This document shows positions 38,961 to 46,884 of a DNA stretch of 64,000 nucleotides, piece after piece. This DNA is from Deltaproteobacteria bacterium (lineage in GTDB: Bacteria; Myxococcota; JADLHZ01). Every line of letters begins with the position of its first letter. Within the stretch, counting starts at the first letter, position 1. The notes below the pieces were generated by a model. It saw only the letters and a program-made list of their open reading frames with translations. It was not told the origin of the DNA and did not search any database. The position numbers and the translations under genes were made by a program. The stretch spans positions 1-64,000 of the forward strand of contig JADLHZ010000065.1 of the NCBI GenBank assembly GCA_020848545.1, written 5' to 3'.

Positions 38961-39428
38961 CTAACGCTTCTTCTTGGCGTCCGAATACACCTTCATCGAG
39001 AAGCCGATGCGATCGAGGAACGCCTTCGTCTCGCTCATCGTCTGCTGCGTCATCGGCGATCGCAGCTCGGGGTCGTTCTCGAAGAGCCAAGCGATGAGCT
39101 CGTCGAGCGTGCGCCGCTTGTTCGCCGCCTTCTCTTCTTGCAAGCGCTTGATCTCCGTGTCGATGCGCGCGTCGTCTTTGTCGAGCGCGGCTTGCTGCGC
39201 GGCGAACGCTTTCTGCGAGTCCGGCGGCGATGCGCTCGGCGAGGGCGCGAGCGCTGCCTTGTTCCCCTGCTGCGCGCTCGCCGACTGCCCGACCATCCAG
39301 GCCGTGTCCTTGCCCTCTTCGCGAAGCTTGGGGTTCAGATCCAAGATCTTGCGCGCGACGTCGGGGCTCACGCCGCGCGGCTTCTTCTCGCCGAGCTTGC
39401 TGCGCCAATCGTTCTTCTCGTCCGCCAT
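38961..39428 (-). CDS. Small cytosolic protein of unknown function
   Basis: 155 residues, highly charged, no signal peptide or membrane segment. N-terminus MADEKNDWRSKLGEKKPRG; middle Ala/Ser/Pro-rich (about 50-85); a charged helix (KDDARIDTEIKRLQEEKAANK); C-terminus basic (SDAKKKR). It is divergent from the beta-helix lipoprotein at 39473. No family recognised; it may be a regulatory or coiled-coil adaptor. Confidence 0.7.
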   Translation of the reverse strand: MADEKNDWRSKLGEKKPRGVSPDVARKILDLNPKLREEGKDTAWMVGQSASAQQGNKAALAPSPSASPPDSQKAFAAQQAALDKDDARIDTEIKRLQEEKAANKRRTLDELIAWLFENDPELRSPMTQQTMSETKAFLDRIGFSMKVYSDAKKKR

Positions 39429-39472
39429 GGAAGGAGCGTAGCAGAGCCGTGGCCGCTATACTCGTTCTGTTC

Positions 39473-41614
39473 ATGCGCGCTCGCTTCGTCACCGTCGTGG
39501 TGCTGACGCTGCTCACTAGCTGCGTCCGTTTCGCCAAGATCGATCCGCCGCCGATCGCGCTGATCGTCGAGCTCCTGCCATCGGTGATCGCGGTCAAAGA
39601 GCTCGGCGCCGACGGCAGGTACATCTTGGCAGCGCGCGTCTCGATGCACGCTTCGCTCACCGCCACGATCAGCGTTTACGACGCTGACACCTTGCTCGCG
39701 GAGGTCGCCGTCGCCGATGCGAACATCGTCGAGATCCCGTGGTCTCCTCCCCCCGGCGAGGACCGCGTCCATACGTTGACCTTCGTCGCGCGTGACAGCC
39801 TCGGGCGCGCGACCGAGCCGGAGGTGCACGCGGTCAGCGTCGAGCTCGCTCTGCCTGCGATCACCGCGATCACCGCCAAGCCGGTGCTCGCCGATCGCAC
39901 GAAGCTCGACCTCACGTGGACCGTGAGCGGCGACTTCGCGCGGACGGTGCTGAGCTACGGCCAGACCGTGCTCGAGCTTGCAGCGCCGACGAACAACGTG
40001 CGCCTCGACGCGCTGGCCCCCGACGAGGAGATCTCGGTGACGGCGAGCGTCTTTCGTAGCAACGGCAACGGGACGACCGCCTTCGTCATCGGCACGCCGG
40101 GGGTGCTCTTCGTGCAGCCCGGGGCGAACGCGGCGATCGCCGACGGCGCCAGCGCGCGGCCGTATGCGACGATCGGCGCCGCGCTGATGGCGGCGTCGAG
40201 CGCGACGCCGCTCATCGTGCACGCCGGTGCCGGCACCTACTCCGAAGCCAGCGGCGAGTCGTTTCCGATCATCGTGCCGCCGCGCCATACGCTGCGCGGC
40301 CAACGCAACGCCAGTGGCGCACTCGAATCGATCATCAGCGGCAGCGGGCCGTATACGCAGCAGGATCCGAAGTCGGACGTCGATCCCGGAACGCCGGTGG
40401 CTCTGTGTCCGGCCATCTACGCGCAAGGCGACGCGAGTAAGGGCGCGCCGAGCGACGCCGACGCGCCGACCATTCGCGACTTGCGCCTGCAGACGCCGGT
40501 GACGACGCCGCCCGGCTGCACCGCCAAGGTCGGTGGCGTCATCAGCTATCTGACAAACGCGCGCGTCAGCGATCTCGAGGTCGCCGGCACCGGCGCGCAG
40601 GACTTCGGCATCGCGGCCTTCGGGGCTCGCTATCCGAGCGCGCCGCGCTTCGAGCGCAACATCGTGACCGGCGCGCAATCGAGCGCAACGATCTTCGGCG
40701 CCGCCTACGCGCAGCTCGTCCGCAACACGCTGCAGGGCGGCTCGTCGACCATGACCTGCCTGTTCATCCCGAGTGCGGAGCAAGGCGCCACCCCAGGCTT
40801 CATCATGATCCTTGGCAACACGATCAGCGGCTGCCGCGTGGGCGTTTCGCTCGCCAACGATGCGCGCGTGATCCTGGCAGCCGACAACGGTGTGCGCAAT
40901 ACAATCACCGTCGGCACGACGAGCGGCGGCACCGTCGCCGGCGTCGCGCTCACGAACAGCACCTTGGGATCGCAGGCGGCCGTCTGCGGCACCGACATCA
41001 CCGTCACGCCCTCGACCGGCCTCAGCTTCGGCGTGTTCAACAACGCGGCCATCCGGGACGACAAGGGCTTCCTACAGATCGGCAGCACGCTGGCCGGCGG
41101 CCCGACGATCGCCTGCGACGCAGATCCGACGGTGCGCATCCGCGTGCAGACTCGAGAAGTCCACGGGGTGGCGATCGACAACACCCTCGTCGCCACGATC
41201 GCGCACCTCGTCGCAACGAATGAGGCCTACGCCCAGACCCCCGCCGCGCTCGCGCAGCGGCCAGCCGGGATCGCCTACCGCTCGCCGATCGGCAGCATCA
41301 CCGTGTCGGAGTCGCGCGTCAGCGGCTTTCCGATCAACCTCCACCTGGCCGGCGTGCCGAACAACTCGCTGAATCGCCCGTTCAATGCCACCGACGTCTG
41401 CGTCGACGCGAGCGCGCTCGCGGGCCAGGGTGTCGGCGTCGATGGCTTCCCGGCCCCGGCGACGCGCGACTACGACGACTACGGCGCGAGCGGCGCGGCG
41501 AACCCAGCGGTGAACTTCTTTTCGTCGTCGACCGATCGGGTGGCGCAACCCGGTGTCAAGGTCGACCGCTTCGTCTTCGCGCGATCGCCGGCGATGCCGC
41601 CCTGCCCGCAGTAG
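39473..41614 (+). CDS. Beta-helix lipoprotein (DUF1565-like)
   Basis: 713 residues from the ATG at 39473; lipoprotein signal MRARFVTVVVLTLLTSC. Two Ig-like beta domains (about 25-200) precede a right-handed beta-helix. The helix opens with the DUF1565-like VQPGANAAIADGASARPYATIGAALMAA (about 222-250) and its rungs read SRVSGF, ISGCRVGV and IVTGAQSSA. A possible -10 box TATACT (about 39458) precedes the gene. The family fold is shared with 49996-52350 and 52406-54535; all are probably surface-exposed carbohydrate-interacting or structural proteins. No catalytic residues identified. Confidence 0.82.
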   Translation: MRARFVTVVVLTLLTSCVRFAKIDPPPIALIVELLPSVIAVKELGADGRYILAARVSMHASLTATISVYDADTLLAEVAVADANIVEIPWSPPPGEDRVHTLTFVARDSLGRATEPEVHAVSVELALPAITAITAKPVLADRTKLDLTWTVSGDFARTVLSYGQTVLELAAPTNNVRLDALAPDEEISVTASVFRSNGNGTTAFVIGTPGVLFVQPGANAAIADGASARPYATIGAALMAASSATPLIVHAGAGTYSEASGESFPIIVPPRHTLRGQRNASGALESIISGSGPYTQQDPKSDVDPGTPVALCPAIYAQGDASKGAPSDADAPTIRDLRLQTPVTTPPGCTAKVGGVISYLTNARVSDLEVAGTGAQDFGIAAFGARYPSAPRFERNIVTGAQSSATIFGAAYAQLVRNTLQGGSSTMTCLFIPSAEQGATPGFIMILGNTISGCRVGVSLANDARVILAADNGVRNTITVGTTSGGTVAGVALTNSTLGSQAAVCGTDITVTPSTGLSFGVFNNAAIRDDKGFLQIGSTLAGGPTIACDADPTVRIRVQTREVHGVAIDNTLVATIAHLVATNEAYAQTPAALAQRPAGIAYRSPIGSITVSESRVSGFPINLHLAGVPNNSLNRPFNATDVCVDASALAGQGVGVDGFPAPATRDYDDYGASGAANPAVNFFSSSTDRVAQPGVKVDRFVFARSPAMPPCPQ

Positions 41615-41624
41615 CCTAACGACT

Positions 41625-42359
41625 TTACGGCTCGAAGAACGCGCCGTCGACGAGCCCGGCGACGCCCGAGCCGATGGCGCCGAAGAAGCCCACGTTCATC
41701 GCGATCTGGAGCATGGTCGCGCGCGCGGGATCCGGCGACGTGCCGTCTTTGTTCAGGAGCGATCCGAGCATCACCGCCGTCACGATGTTCGTCGCGATCA
41801 AGCCGGCCTGCAACACCAAGAAGATCGTGCCGCGGACGGGCGAGCCCGCGAGGTACTGACCGATGCCGAGCGGCGCGAGATAGTACCAATGCCATCGCTT
41901 GGCTTCGGGCTTCGGCGCTTCCACGAGGACGCGCGGCTGCGACGCCGGCTCGCTCGCGGGCAAGGACACCGGCGCGACCACGATCGCTTTGCGCGTGACG
42001 TGCGCCTCGAGATCTCTCGCGGTGTCGGGGAGCACGCTGTCTTCGTCGAAGCGGTGCTCGGCGAAGACGGCGACGAGCGCTTGGTACTCTTTGTACGCGC
42101 GTTCGGCATCCCCGGCCGCGTACAGCGCGAGCACCAGCTTCTCACGCGCGGCGAGCTCGATGGGCGTGCCTCGCTCGGCATCGAAGAGCAACGCGAGCTC
42201 CTTGTCGAACGCTTCGGCGGCGCGCTTGAACTCGCCCTTCTTGAAGTGCTTCGCCGCCTGCTCGTGCGCCCGCTCGCGCGCGGGGTTCGTGCGCTGCTCG
42301 GCGGCGGCGGCGCTGGACGCTGCGAGCACTATGCACAAGCCGACGAGCGCGCGAACCAT
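41625..42359 (-). CDS. Secreted protein with helical repeats and C-terminal membrane segments
   Basis: 244 residues from the ATG at 42359 (MVRALVGLCIVLAASSAAAA signal peptide). The first half is charged helices with TPR-like character (HEQAAKHFKKGEFKRAAEAF, LVLALYAAGDAERAYKEY). A PASEPASQP linker follows, then two membrane-type segments (GTIFLVLQAGLIATNIVTAVML and FFGAIGSGVAGLVDGAF). It is convergent with the beta-helix gene and divergent from the kinase gene. The layout resembles 197-1279 and 54532-55563. Unknown function. Confidence 0.75.
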   Translation of the reverse strand: MVRALVGLCIVLAASSAAAAEQRTNPARERAHEQAAKHFKKGEFKRAAEAFDKELALLFDAERGTPIELAAREKLVLALYAAGDAERAYKEYQALVAVFAEHRFDEDSVLPDTARDLEAHVTRKAIVVAPVSLPASEPASQPRVLVEAPKPEAKRWHWYYLAPLGIGQYLAGSPVRGTIFLVLQAGLIATNIVTAVMLGSLLNKDGTSPDPARATMLQIAMNVGFFGAIGSGVAGLVDGAFFEP

Positions 42360-42406
42360 ACTATTTCTTAGCAAGCAAAGGGCACTCGCGGTAGTCGAAC
42401 TGAGGG

Positions 42407-43774
42407 ATGAACGAGCTGATCGACGGGCGCTATCGCCTCGAGCGTGAGCTCGGCGCCGGCGGCATGGGCCGCGTCTTCGCCGCCAAAGACGAGCGCACCG
42501 GCAAGCGCGTGGCGTTGAAAGAGCTGCTCGTACCCGAAGACGACAAGGAGCAAGCGCTGCAGCGCGCCTGGTTTCGTCGCGAGCTCAAGGCGCTCATCGC
42601 CCTCGATCACCCGAGCATCCTGCGCCTCATCGAGTACGGGCAGCTCGACGCCGGCACGCCCTACATCGTCACCGAGCTGCTCGAAGGGATGAACCTCGAG
42701 GACCACGTCGCTGCGAACGGCCCTTTGCCCGAGAAAGTCGGCGTGCTCATCGCCGCGCGCGTGCTCTCGGCGCTCGTCGCCGCGCATGCGCAGAGCGTGG
42801 TGCATCGCGACATCAAGCCGGCGAACCTCTTTCTGTGCACCGACGGCCGCGTGATCGTGCTCGACTTCGGCCTCGCGCGCGCGACCTCCGACGCGATGGG
42901 AAAGACGCTGGCCGGCGGCCTCGACACCCAGCTCGTCGGCACCACCGCGTACCTGTCACCGGAGCAGATCACCGGCGGCGCGCTGAGCCCAAAGAGCGAT
43001 CTCTTCTCCCTCGGGTCGACGCTCTTCTATTTGCTGAGCGGGGAGCAGCCGTACAAGAAGGCGAGCATCATCGACACGCTGCGCGCGATCGCCGGCGACG
43101 ATCGCAAGTTGCTCGGCGACGTCGCGCGCGGGCTCTCGGACGAGACGATCCTCGCGGTTGAGCACCTGATGGCGTTCGAGCCGAACGAACGGCCCGACGC
43201 ACCGGCGGCAAAGCGCGAGATGGACGCCGCGGCGAAGAAGCTCGGCGCCGCGCCATCAGCGCTCCTCGACTTCGCGGCGCGCGGAACGAACGCAAACGCG
43301 ACGACGATCGCCACGCGACCGGCGGCTGCGCCCACGGCGAAGACCACGCGCCGGCGCGGGCCGTGGCTGTGGGCGCTCCCTGCGATCCTCCTGCTGGCGA
43401 CCGCAGTGGCGCTGATCACGCCGCATGCGCCGAGCAAGGCTCCGGCGGCCGTCGCGCCCGTGGTTCCGGCCGAGATCATCGATCTCCCCCCGACGCCACC
43501 AACGCCGGAAGCCGCGCCCGAGGTTCCAACCACGCCCGAACCTCCCCCGACCGCGGCCCCGAAGAGCGGCACCGTGAAGTGCTCGTTTGCGCAATGGGCC
43601 GAAGTGACCGTCGACGGCGTCGCTCAGGGAAAGAAGCAGTTTTCCGCTGTATTTTCGCTGCCCGCCGGCAAGCACACGTTGAAGTTCAGCCATCCGAAGT
43701 ACGGCGAACGCTCCCAGGTCTTCCTCGTGCGGGGCGGCAAAGAGACCCCCTGCGCGGTCGACTTCCTCGATTAG
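42407..43774 (+). CDS. Transmembrane Ser/Thr protein kinase with C-terminal PEGA domain
   Basis: 455 residues. Hanks-type kinase: Gly-rich loop GAGGMGRVF, Lys38 in VALKEL, HRDIKPAN with catalytic Asp135, DFG Asp153, and the activation segment ending TAYLSPEQI. A juxtamembrane basic stretch (RRRGPWLW) leads to a transmembrane helix (about residues 322-345), a proline-rich extracytoplasmic linker (about 345-385) and a C-terminal PEGA-type domain (VTVDGVAQGKKQF, then LPAGKHTLKFSHPKYG). It is typical of myxobacterial signalling kinases. The substrate is unknown. Confidence 0.93.
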   Translation: MNELIDGRYRLERELGAGGMGRVFAAKDERTGKRVALKELLVPEDDKEQALQRAWFRRELKALIALDHPSILRLIEYGQLDAGTPYIVTELLEGMNLEDHVAANGPLPEKVGVLIAARVLSALVAAHAQSVVHRDIKPANLFLCTDGRVIVLDFGLARATSDAMGKTLAGGLDTQLVGTTAYLSPEQITGGALSPKSDLFSLGSTLFYLLSGEQPYKKASIIDTLRAIAGDDRKLLGDVARGLSDETILAVEHLMAFEPNERPDAPAAKREMDAAAKKLGAAPSALLDFAARGTNANATTIATRPAAAPTAKTTRRRGPWLWALPAILLLATAVALITPHAPSKAPAAVAPVVPAEIIDLPPTPPTPEAAPEVPTTPEPPPTAAPKSGTVKCSFAQWAEVTVDGVAQGKKQFSAVFSLPAGKHTLKFSHPKYGERSQVFLVRGGKETPCAVDFLD

Positions 43775-43945
43775 CAACTACGCGGCAGAACGACCGAAAA
43801 CAGCTTCGGAGGGCGTGGCATTTTTCCCCGCGGCTTCGGTTTGTCATCGGAGAGTCGCGTGGCCACTGTCATCACCGGAAAAATGTTTGACGCCGAAGGG
43901 CAACGCCGGAATCCTTCTGGTTCATGCGCGAGGAGTAGTCGCTTG

Positions 43946-45148
43946 ATGAATCGTGCCGTGCTGATCGCTTGTCTATTATATGTGCTCGCCTCGGCGGGGT
44001 CCGCCCACGCTGAACAACCCGCTTCACAACCCGCTTCGGCGCCTGCGATCGATGCGGCGCTCGACGCCGAGGACAGCGACACGGACGGCGACGACGAAGA
44101 GGAAGCCGACGTCCCGGGCGCCGTCGATCCCGAAGCCGAAGCGATCCCGGGCGCTGGAACCCCCGCCGACGACACGCTCCGCTACACGACCGACATCTCG
44201 GACATGGAGCTGTCGAAGCGCTTCTGCGAAGATCTCGCGTCGCTCGGCTCGATCTCGGTCGGCTTCGCCGAATCCGGCCGGGTGATCGGTGCCGTGAAGA
44301 TGCCGCGCGAGGAGGCGTGGGATCTCGTCGTCCCCGAGTACGCGTGGGGCACGCAGGAGACAATCGATTATCTCTCGCTCGCGGCGCGCGCAGTGCACGA
44401 GCAGTTCCCGGACTCGGTGCCGCTGCGGATTAACCACATCGGCAAGAAGGACGGCGGCTACGTGCGGCCGCACAAGAGCCATCAATCGGGCCGCGACGTC
44501 GATCTCGGCTTCTTCTACAAGGGCGACATCGGCCCCGGTGGTCTGCCGCGCAAGCGCGAGGACCTCATCGATCCGGCGCGCAACTGGGCGCTGATCCGCG
44601 CGCTCGTCACGCAGTCCGACGTGCAGGTGATCTTGGTCGACCACCGCATTCAAAGCGTCCTCTATGCTCACGCGCTCGCGCAGGGCGAGGACAAGGCGTG
44701 GCTCGACGGGCTGTTCAACGCTGGCAGCGCGTCGGTCCTGCAGCACGCGCGCCGTCACCGCGACCACTTTCACGTGCGCTTCTTCGCGCCGCGCTCGCAG
44801 GAGCTCGGCCGCCGGGTGCAGCCGATCCTCGCCAAGCGCCCCGACGAGAACAAAATCTCGCACCGCGTGCGAAGCGGCGACACGCTCGGCCACATCGCGC
44901 GCCGCTACAACAGCTCGGTCGGCCTGATTCAGCGCGCGAACGGCATGCGCAACACCTTTCTCCGCCTCGGGCGCAGCTTGACGGTGCCGATGCGCGGCCC
45001 GTGCACGCAGTGTCCGCTGCCCCCGCCCTTCGTCGTGCCACCGCGCCGCCTGCCACCGCCGGCAAAGACGGCGGCGATCGAGACGTCCGCGCCGCCAGTC
45101 GACGCCAAGCCGGAAGAGGCGACGCTCACGACCGCCGCGGTCCGCTAA
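43946..45148 (+). CDS. MepA-like murein endopeptidase with C-terminal LysM
   Basis: 400 residues from the ATG at 43946, preceded by AGGAG; signal peptide MNRAVLIACLLYVLASAGSAHA. A long acidic/Pro linker (PASQPAS..., then DEEEADV) leads to an M74 (penicillin-insensitive endopeptidase) domain with zinc-ligand motifs GGYVRPHKSHQSGRDVDLGF (about 171-190) and the late RDHFHVRF (about 270-278). A LysM domain follows (HRVRSGDTLGHIARRYNSS, about 306-350) and a proline-rich tail. It probably cleaves peptide cross-links in peptidoglycan, with LysM for binding. It lies between the kinase and the SDR gene. Confidence 0.9.
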   Translation: MNRAVLIACLLYVLASAGSAHAEQPASQPASAPAIDAALDAEDSDTDGDDEEEADVPGAVDPEAEAIPGAGTPADDTLRYTTDISDMELSKRFCEDLASLGSISVGFAESGRVIGAVKMPREEAWDLVVPEYAWGTQETIDYLSLAARAVHEQFPDSVPLRINHIGKKDGGYVRPHKSHQSGRDVDLGFFYKGDIGPGGLPRKREDLIDPARNWALIRALVTQSDVQVILVDHRIQSVLYAHALAQGEDKAWLDGLFNAGSASVLQHARRHRDHFHVRFFAPRSQELGRRVQPILAKRPDENKISHRVRSGDTLGHIARRYNSSVGLIQRANGMRNTFLRLGRSLTVPMRGPCTQCPLPPPFVVPPRRLPPPAKTAAIETSAPPVDAKPEEATLTTAAVR

Positions 45149-45150
45149 CC

Positions 45151-45191
45151 CTCCCCGGTCCCTTTTCGGCTCTCTCCCCGGTCCCTTTTCG
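45151..45191. repeat. Two direct copies of an 18-base GGTCCC-containing element
   Basis: CTCCCCGGTCCCTTTTCG occurs at 45151-45168 and again at 45174-45191, five bases apart, immediately after the endopeptidase stop. The GGTCCC core also forms the palindrome at 13508. Each copy carries a T-run, so the pair may affect transcription termination. Confidence 0.75.
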
Positions 45192-45246
45192 ATTCACGAG
45201 CGGTCGTCCGTTGCGCGCCGGCCGGCTCCCGTGCCATCGCCGCCGC

Positions 45247-46242
45247 ATGATCGTCGTCACGGGCGCCACGGGTCACGTCGGCGCAAACCTCGTTCGTCAT
45301 TTGCTCGCGGCGGGGCACCGCGTCCGGGCCGTCGTGCACAACGAGACGCGCGCGCTCGCAGGCCTCGACGTCGAGATCGTCAAAGGTGATGTGCGCGACC
45401 GCGCCTCACTCGACGCGGCGTTCACCGGAGCCGACGTCGTCTATCACCTGGCCGCGTGCATCTCGATCATCGGCGAACAACGCGGCCGCGTCCGCGCGAT
45501 CAACGTCGAAGGCGTGCGCAACGCCGCCGAAGCCGCGCGGGCTCAGGGTGTCCGCCGCTTCGTCCACTGCAGCAGCATTCACGCCTTCGCGCTCGCGGAC
45601 CTCGACGGCGTCGTCGACGAAGCCAGCCCACGATCGCTCGCCGCGCACCACCCGGCCTACGACCGCAGCAAGGCCGAGGGCGAGCGCGCGCTGCAGGAGT
45701 CCATCGACCGCGGCCTCGACGCCGTCGTCTGCCACCCGACCGGCATCATCGGTCCGAACGACTTCGGGCCTTCGCGCATGGGGCGCTTCCTGCTCGCGCT
45801 CAGCAAACGCGAGATGCCGGCGCTCGTCGCCGGCGGCTTCGACTGGGTCGACGTGCGCGACGTGGTCGAAGGCCTCGTGCGCGCCGGCGAGCAAGGCGAC
45901 AAGGGCGAGCACTTCATCTTCGGCGGCGGCCACTGCTCGATGCGCGACATGGCCGCGCTTTGGCAGACGATCAGCGCCGTCAGAGCGCCAAGGTTCGTGG
46001 CGCCGCTCGCGCTCGCGGGGATCGGCGCGCTGTTCACCACGGCCTACGGTCGCATCACACTGAAAGAACCGTTGTTCACGAACGACGCGCTCGCAGCGAT
46101 GCGCTTCGCGGGCAAAGTCAGCGCCGAACACGCCAAGCGCCGCTTGGGTTTCTCACCGCGGCCGCTCGTCGCCACGCTAACCGACACCCATGCTTGGTTT
46201 CGCGAGCACCGGCTGATCGACGGCGCGAAGGTGGCCGCCTAG
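45247..46242 (+). CDS. Extended SDR (NAD-dependent epimerase/dehydratase family)
   Basis: 331 residues from ATG 45247. Rossmann motif TGATGHVGANLV at the N-terminus, HCSSIHAFA with the catalytic Ser, and YDRSKAEGE containing the YxxxK pair. The family covers sugar epimerases, 3-beta-hydroxysteroid-type and dihydroflavonol-type reductases; the order of motifs is closest to the HpnA/DFR-like group. It starts 98 bases after the endopeptidase. The substrate cannot be read from sequence. Confidence 0.85.
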   Translation: MIVVTGATGHVGANLVRHLLAAGHRVRAVVHNETRALAGLDVEIVKGDVRDRASLDAAFTGADVVYHLAACISIIGEQRGRVRAINVEGVRNAAEAARAQGVRRFVHCSSIHAFALADLDGVVDEASPRSLAAHHPAYDRSKAEGERALQESIDRGLDAVVCHPTGIIGPNDFGPSRMGRFLLALSKREMPALVAGGFDWVDVRDVVEGLVRAGEQGDKGEHFIFGGGHCSMRDMAALWQTISAVRAPRFVAPLALAGIGALFTTAYGRITLKEPLFTNDALAAMRFAGKVSAEHAKRRLGFSPRPLVATLTDTHAWFREHRLIDGAKVAA

Positions 46243-46245
46243 ACT

Positions 46246-46698
46246 TCAGACGGCGAGCAGAGAGCTCGTCGGCCGCTTCTTCGTCGCCGTCTCGACGCTC
46301 TGATACAGCTCGCGCTCCTCACGACCATCGCGGCGGCGCAGCCAATCGAAGTGGCGCAAGAGGTCGCCCTGGAACTGGGCGACGTTCTTCTCGATCGCCG
46401 ACGCGACACTGTATTGCTCGACGAACGCCTTGAAGCTCGGACGAAACATGTCGATCTCGCCCTGGAAGCGCTTGCAGATGGCGCGCACCGCCGGGTTGTC
46501 GAAGCGGTCGGCGCGCGCGTAGAAGAACGCCTCCTCCATCACCAGGTGCACTTGCAGCAGGCCAGACATCTTGGCGAGCAAACGGGCGCACTTGCCGGCG
46601 ACGAGCGCGTTCGGCAGGGCCAGCGAGGTGCGTTCGATCTCGGTCATCTTCTGGGCGAGCTCTTCGTGTTGGCGGCGGAACCGGTCGAGGTCGTTCAT
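46246..46698 (-). CDS. Hemerythrin-like (HHE) protein
   Basis: 150 residues. His/Glu iron ligands are spread as in hemerythrin-like proteins: RRQHEELA near the N-terminus, LLQVHLVMEEAFFY in the middle, and HFDWLRRRDGREERELY near the C-terminus, on a four-helix bundle. It probably binds a di-iron centre and senses or carries O2 or NO, or stores iron. The gene diverges from the Kef antiporter; the shared intergenic region has two CRP/FNR-like inverted repeats. It converges on the SDR gene. Confidence 0.82.
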   Translation of the reverse strand: MNDLDRFRRQHEELAQKMTEIERTSLALPNALVAGKCARLLAKMSGLLQVHLVMEEAFFYARADRFDNPAVRAICKRFQGEIDMFRPSFKAFVEQYSVASAIEKNVAQFQGDLLRHFDWLRRRDGREERELYQSVETATKKRPTSSLLAV

Positions 46699-46732
46699 AT
46701 TGGAAAAGCTACAACGCGATCGCGTTTAATTT

Positions 46733-46748
46733 TGTGAGACGTCGCACG
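46733..46748. promoter_or_regulatory. CRP/FNR-like site 1 between hemerythrin and Kef genes
   Basis: TGTGA-GACGTC-GCACG has the TGTGA-N6-TCACA layout of CRP/FNR-superfamily operators with a good left half and a weaker right half. It is 35 bases upstream of the hemerythrin start. Confidence 0.35.
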
Positions 46749-46794
46749 AACCGGTCGATTTTTGACGTGACTTCCCGCACAGGCGGCAGCTTTG

Positions 46795-46810
46795 CGTGAG
46801 ACACCTCACG
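46795..46810. promoter_or_regulatory. CRP/FNR-like site 2 between hemerythrin and Kef genes
   Basis: CGTGA-GACACC-TCACG is symmetric over both half-sites, and the match extends to 7-base perfect arms (GCGTGAG...CTCACGC, 46794-46811). It lies 74 bases upstream of the Kef gene and 62 bases, centre to centre, from site 1. Confidence 0.4.
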
Positions 46811-46884
46811 CGCGGCGCGTGCGGGTGATCACGCGAAGATGGTGCCGCCTCCTCTCTGTGTTATTGATCACATGGCCAAGCACG

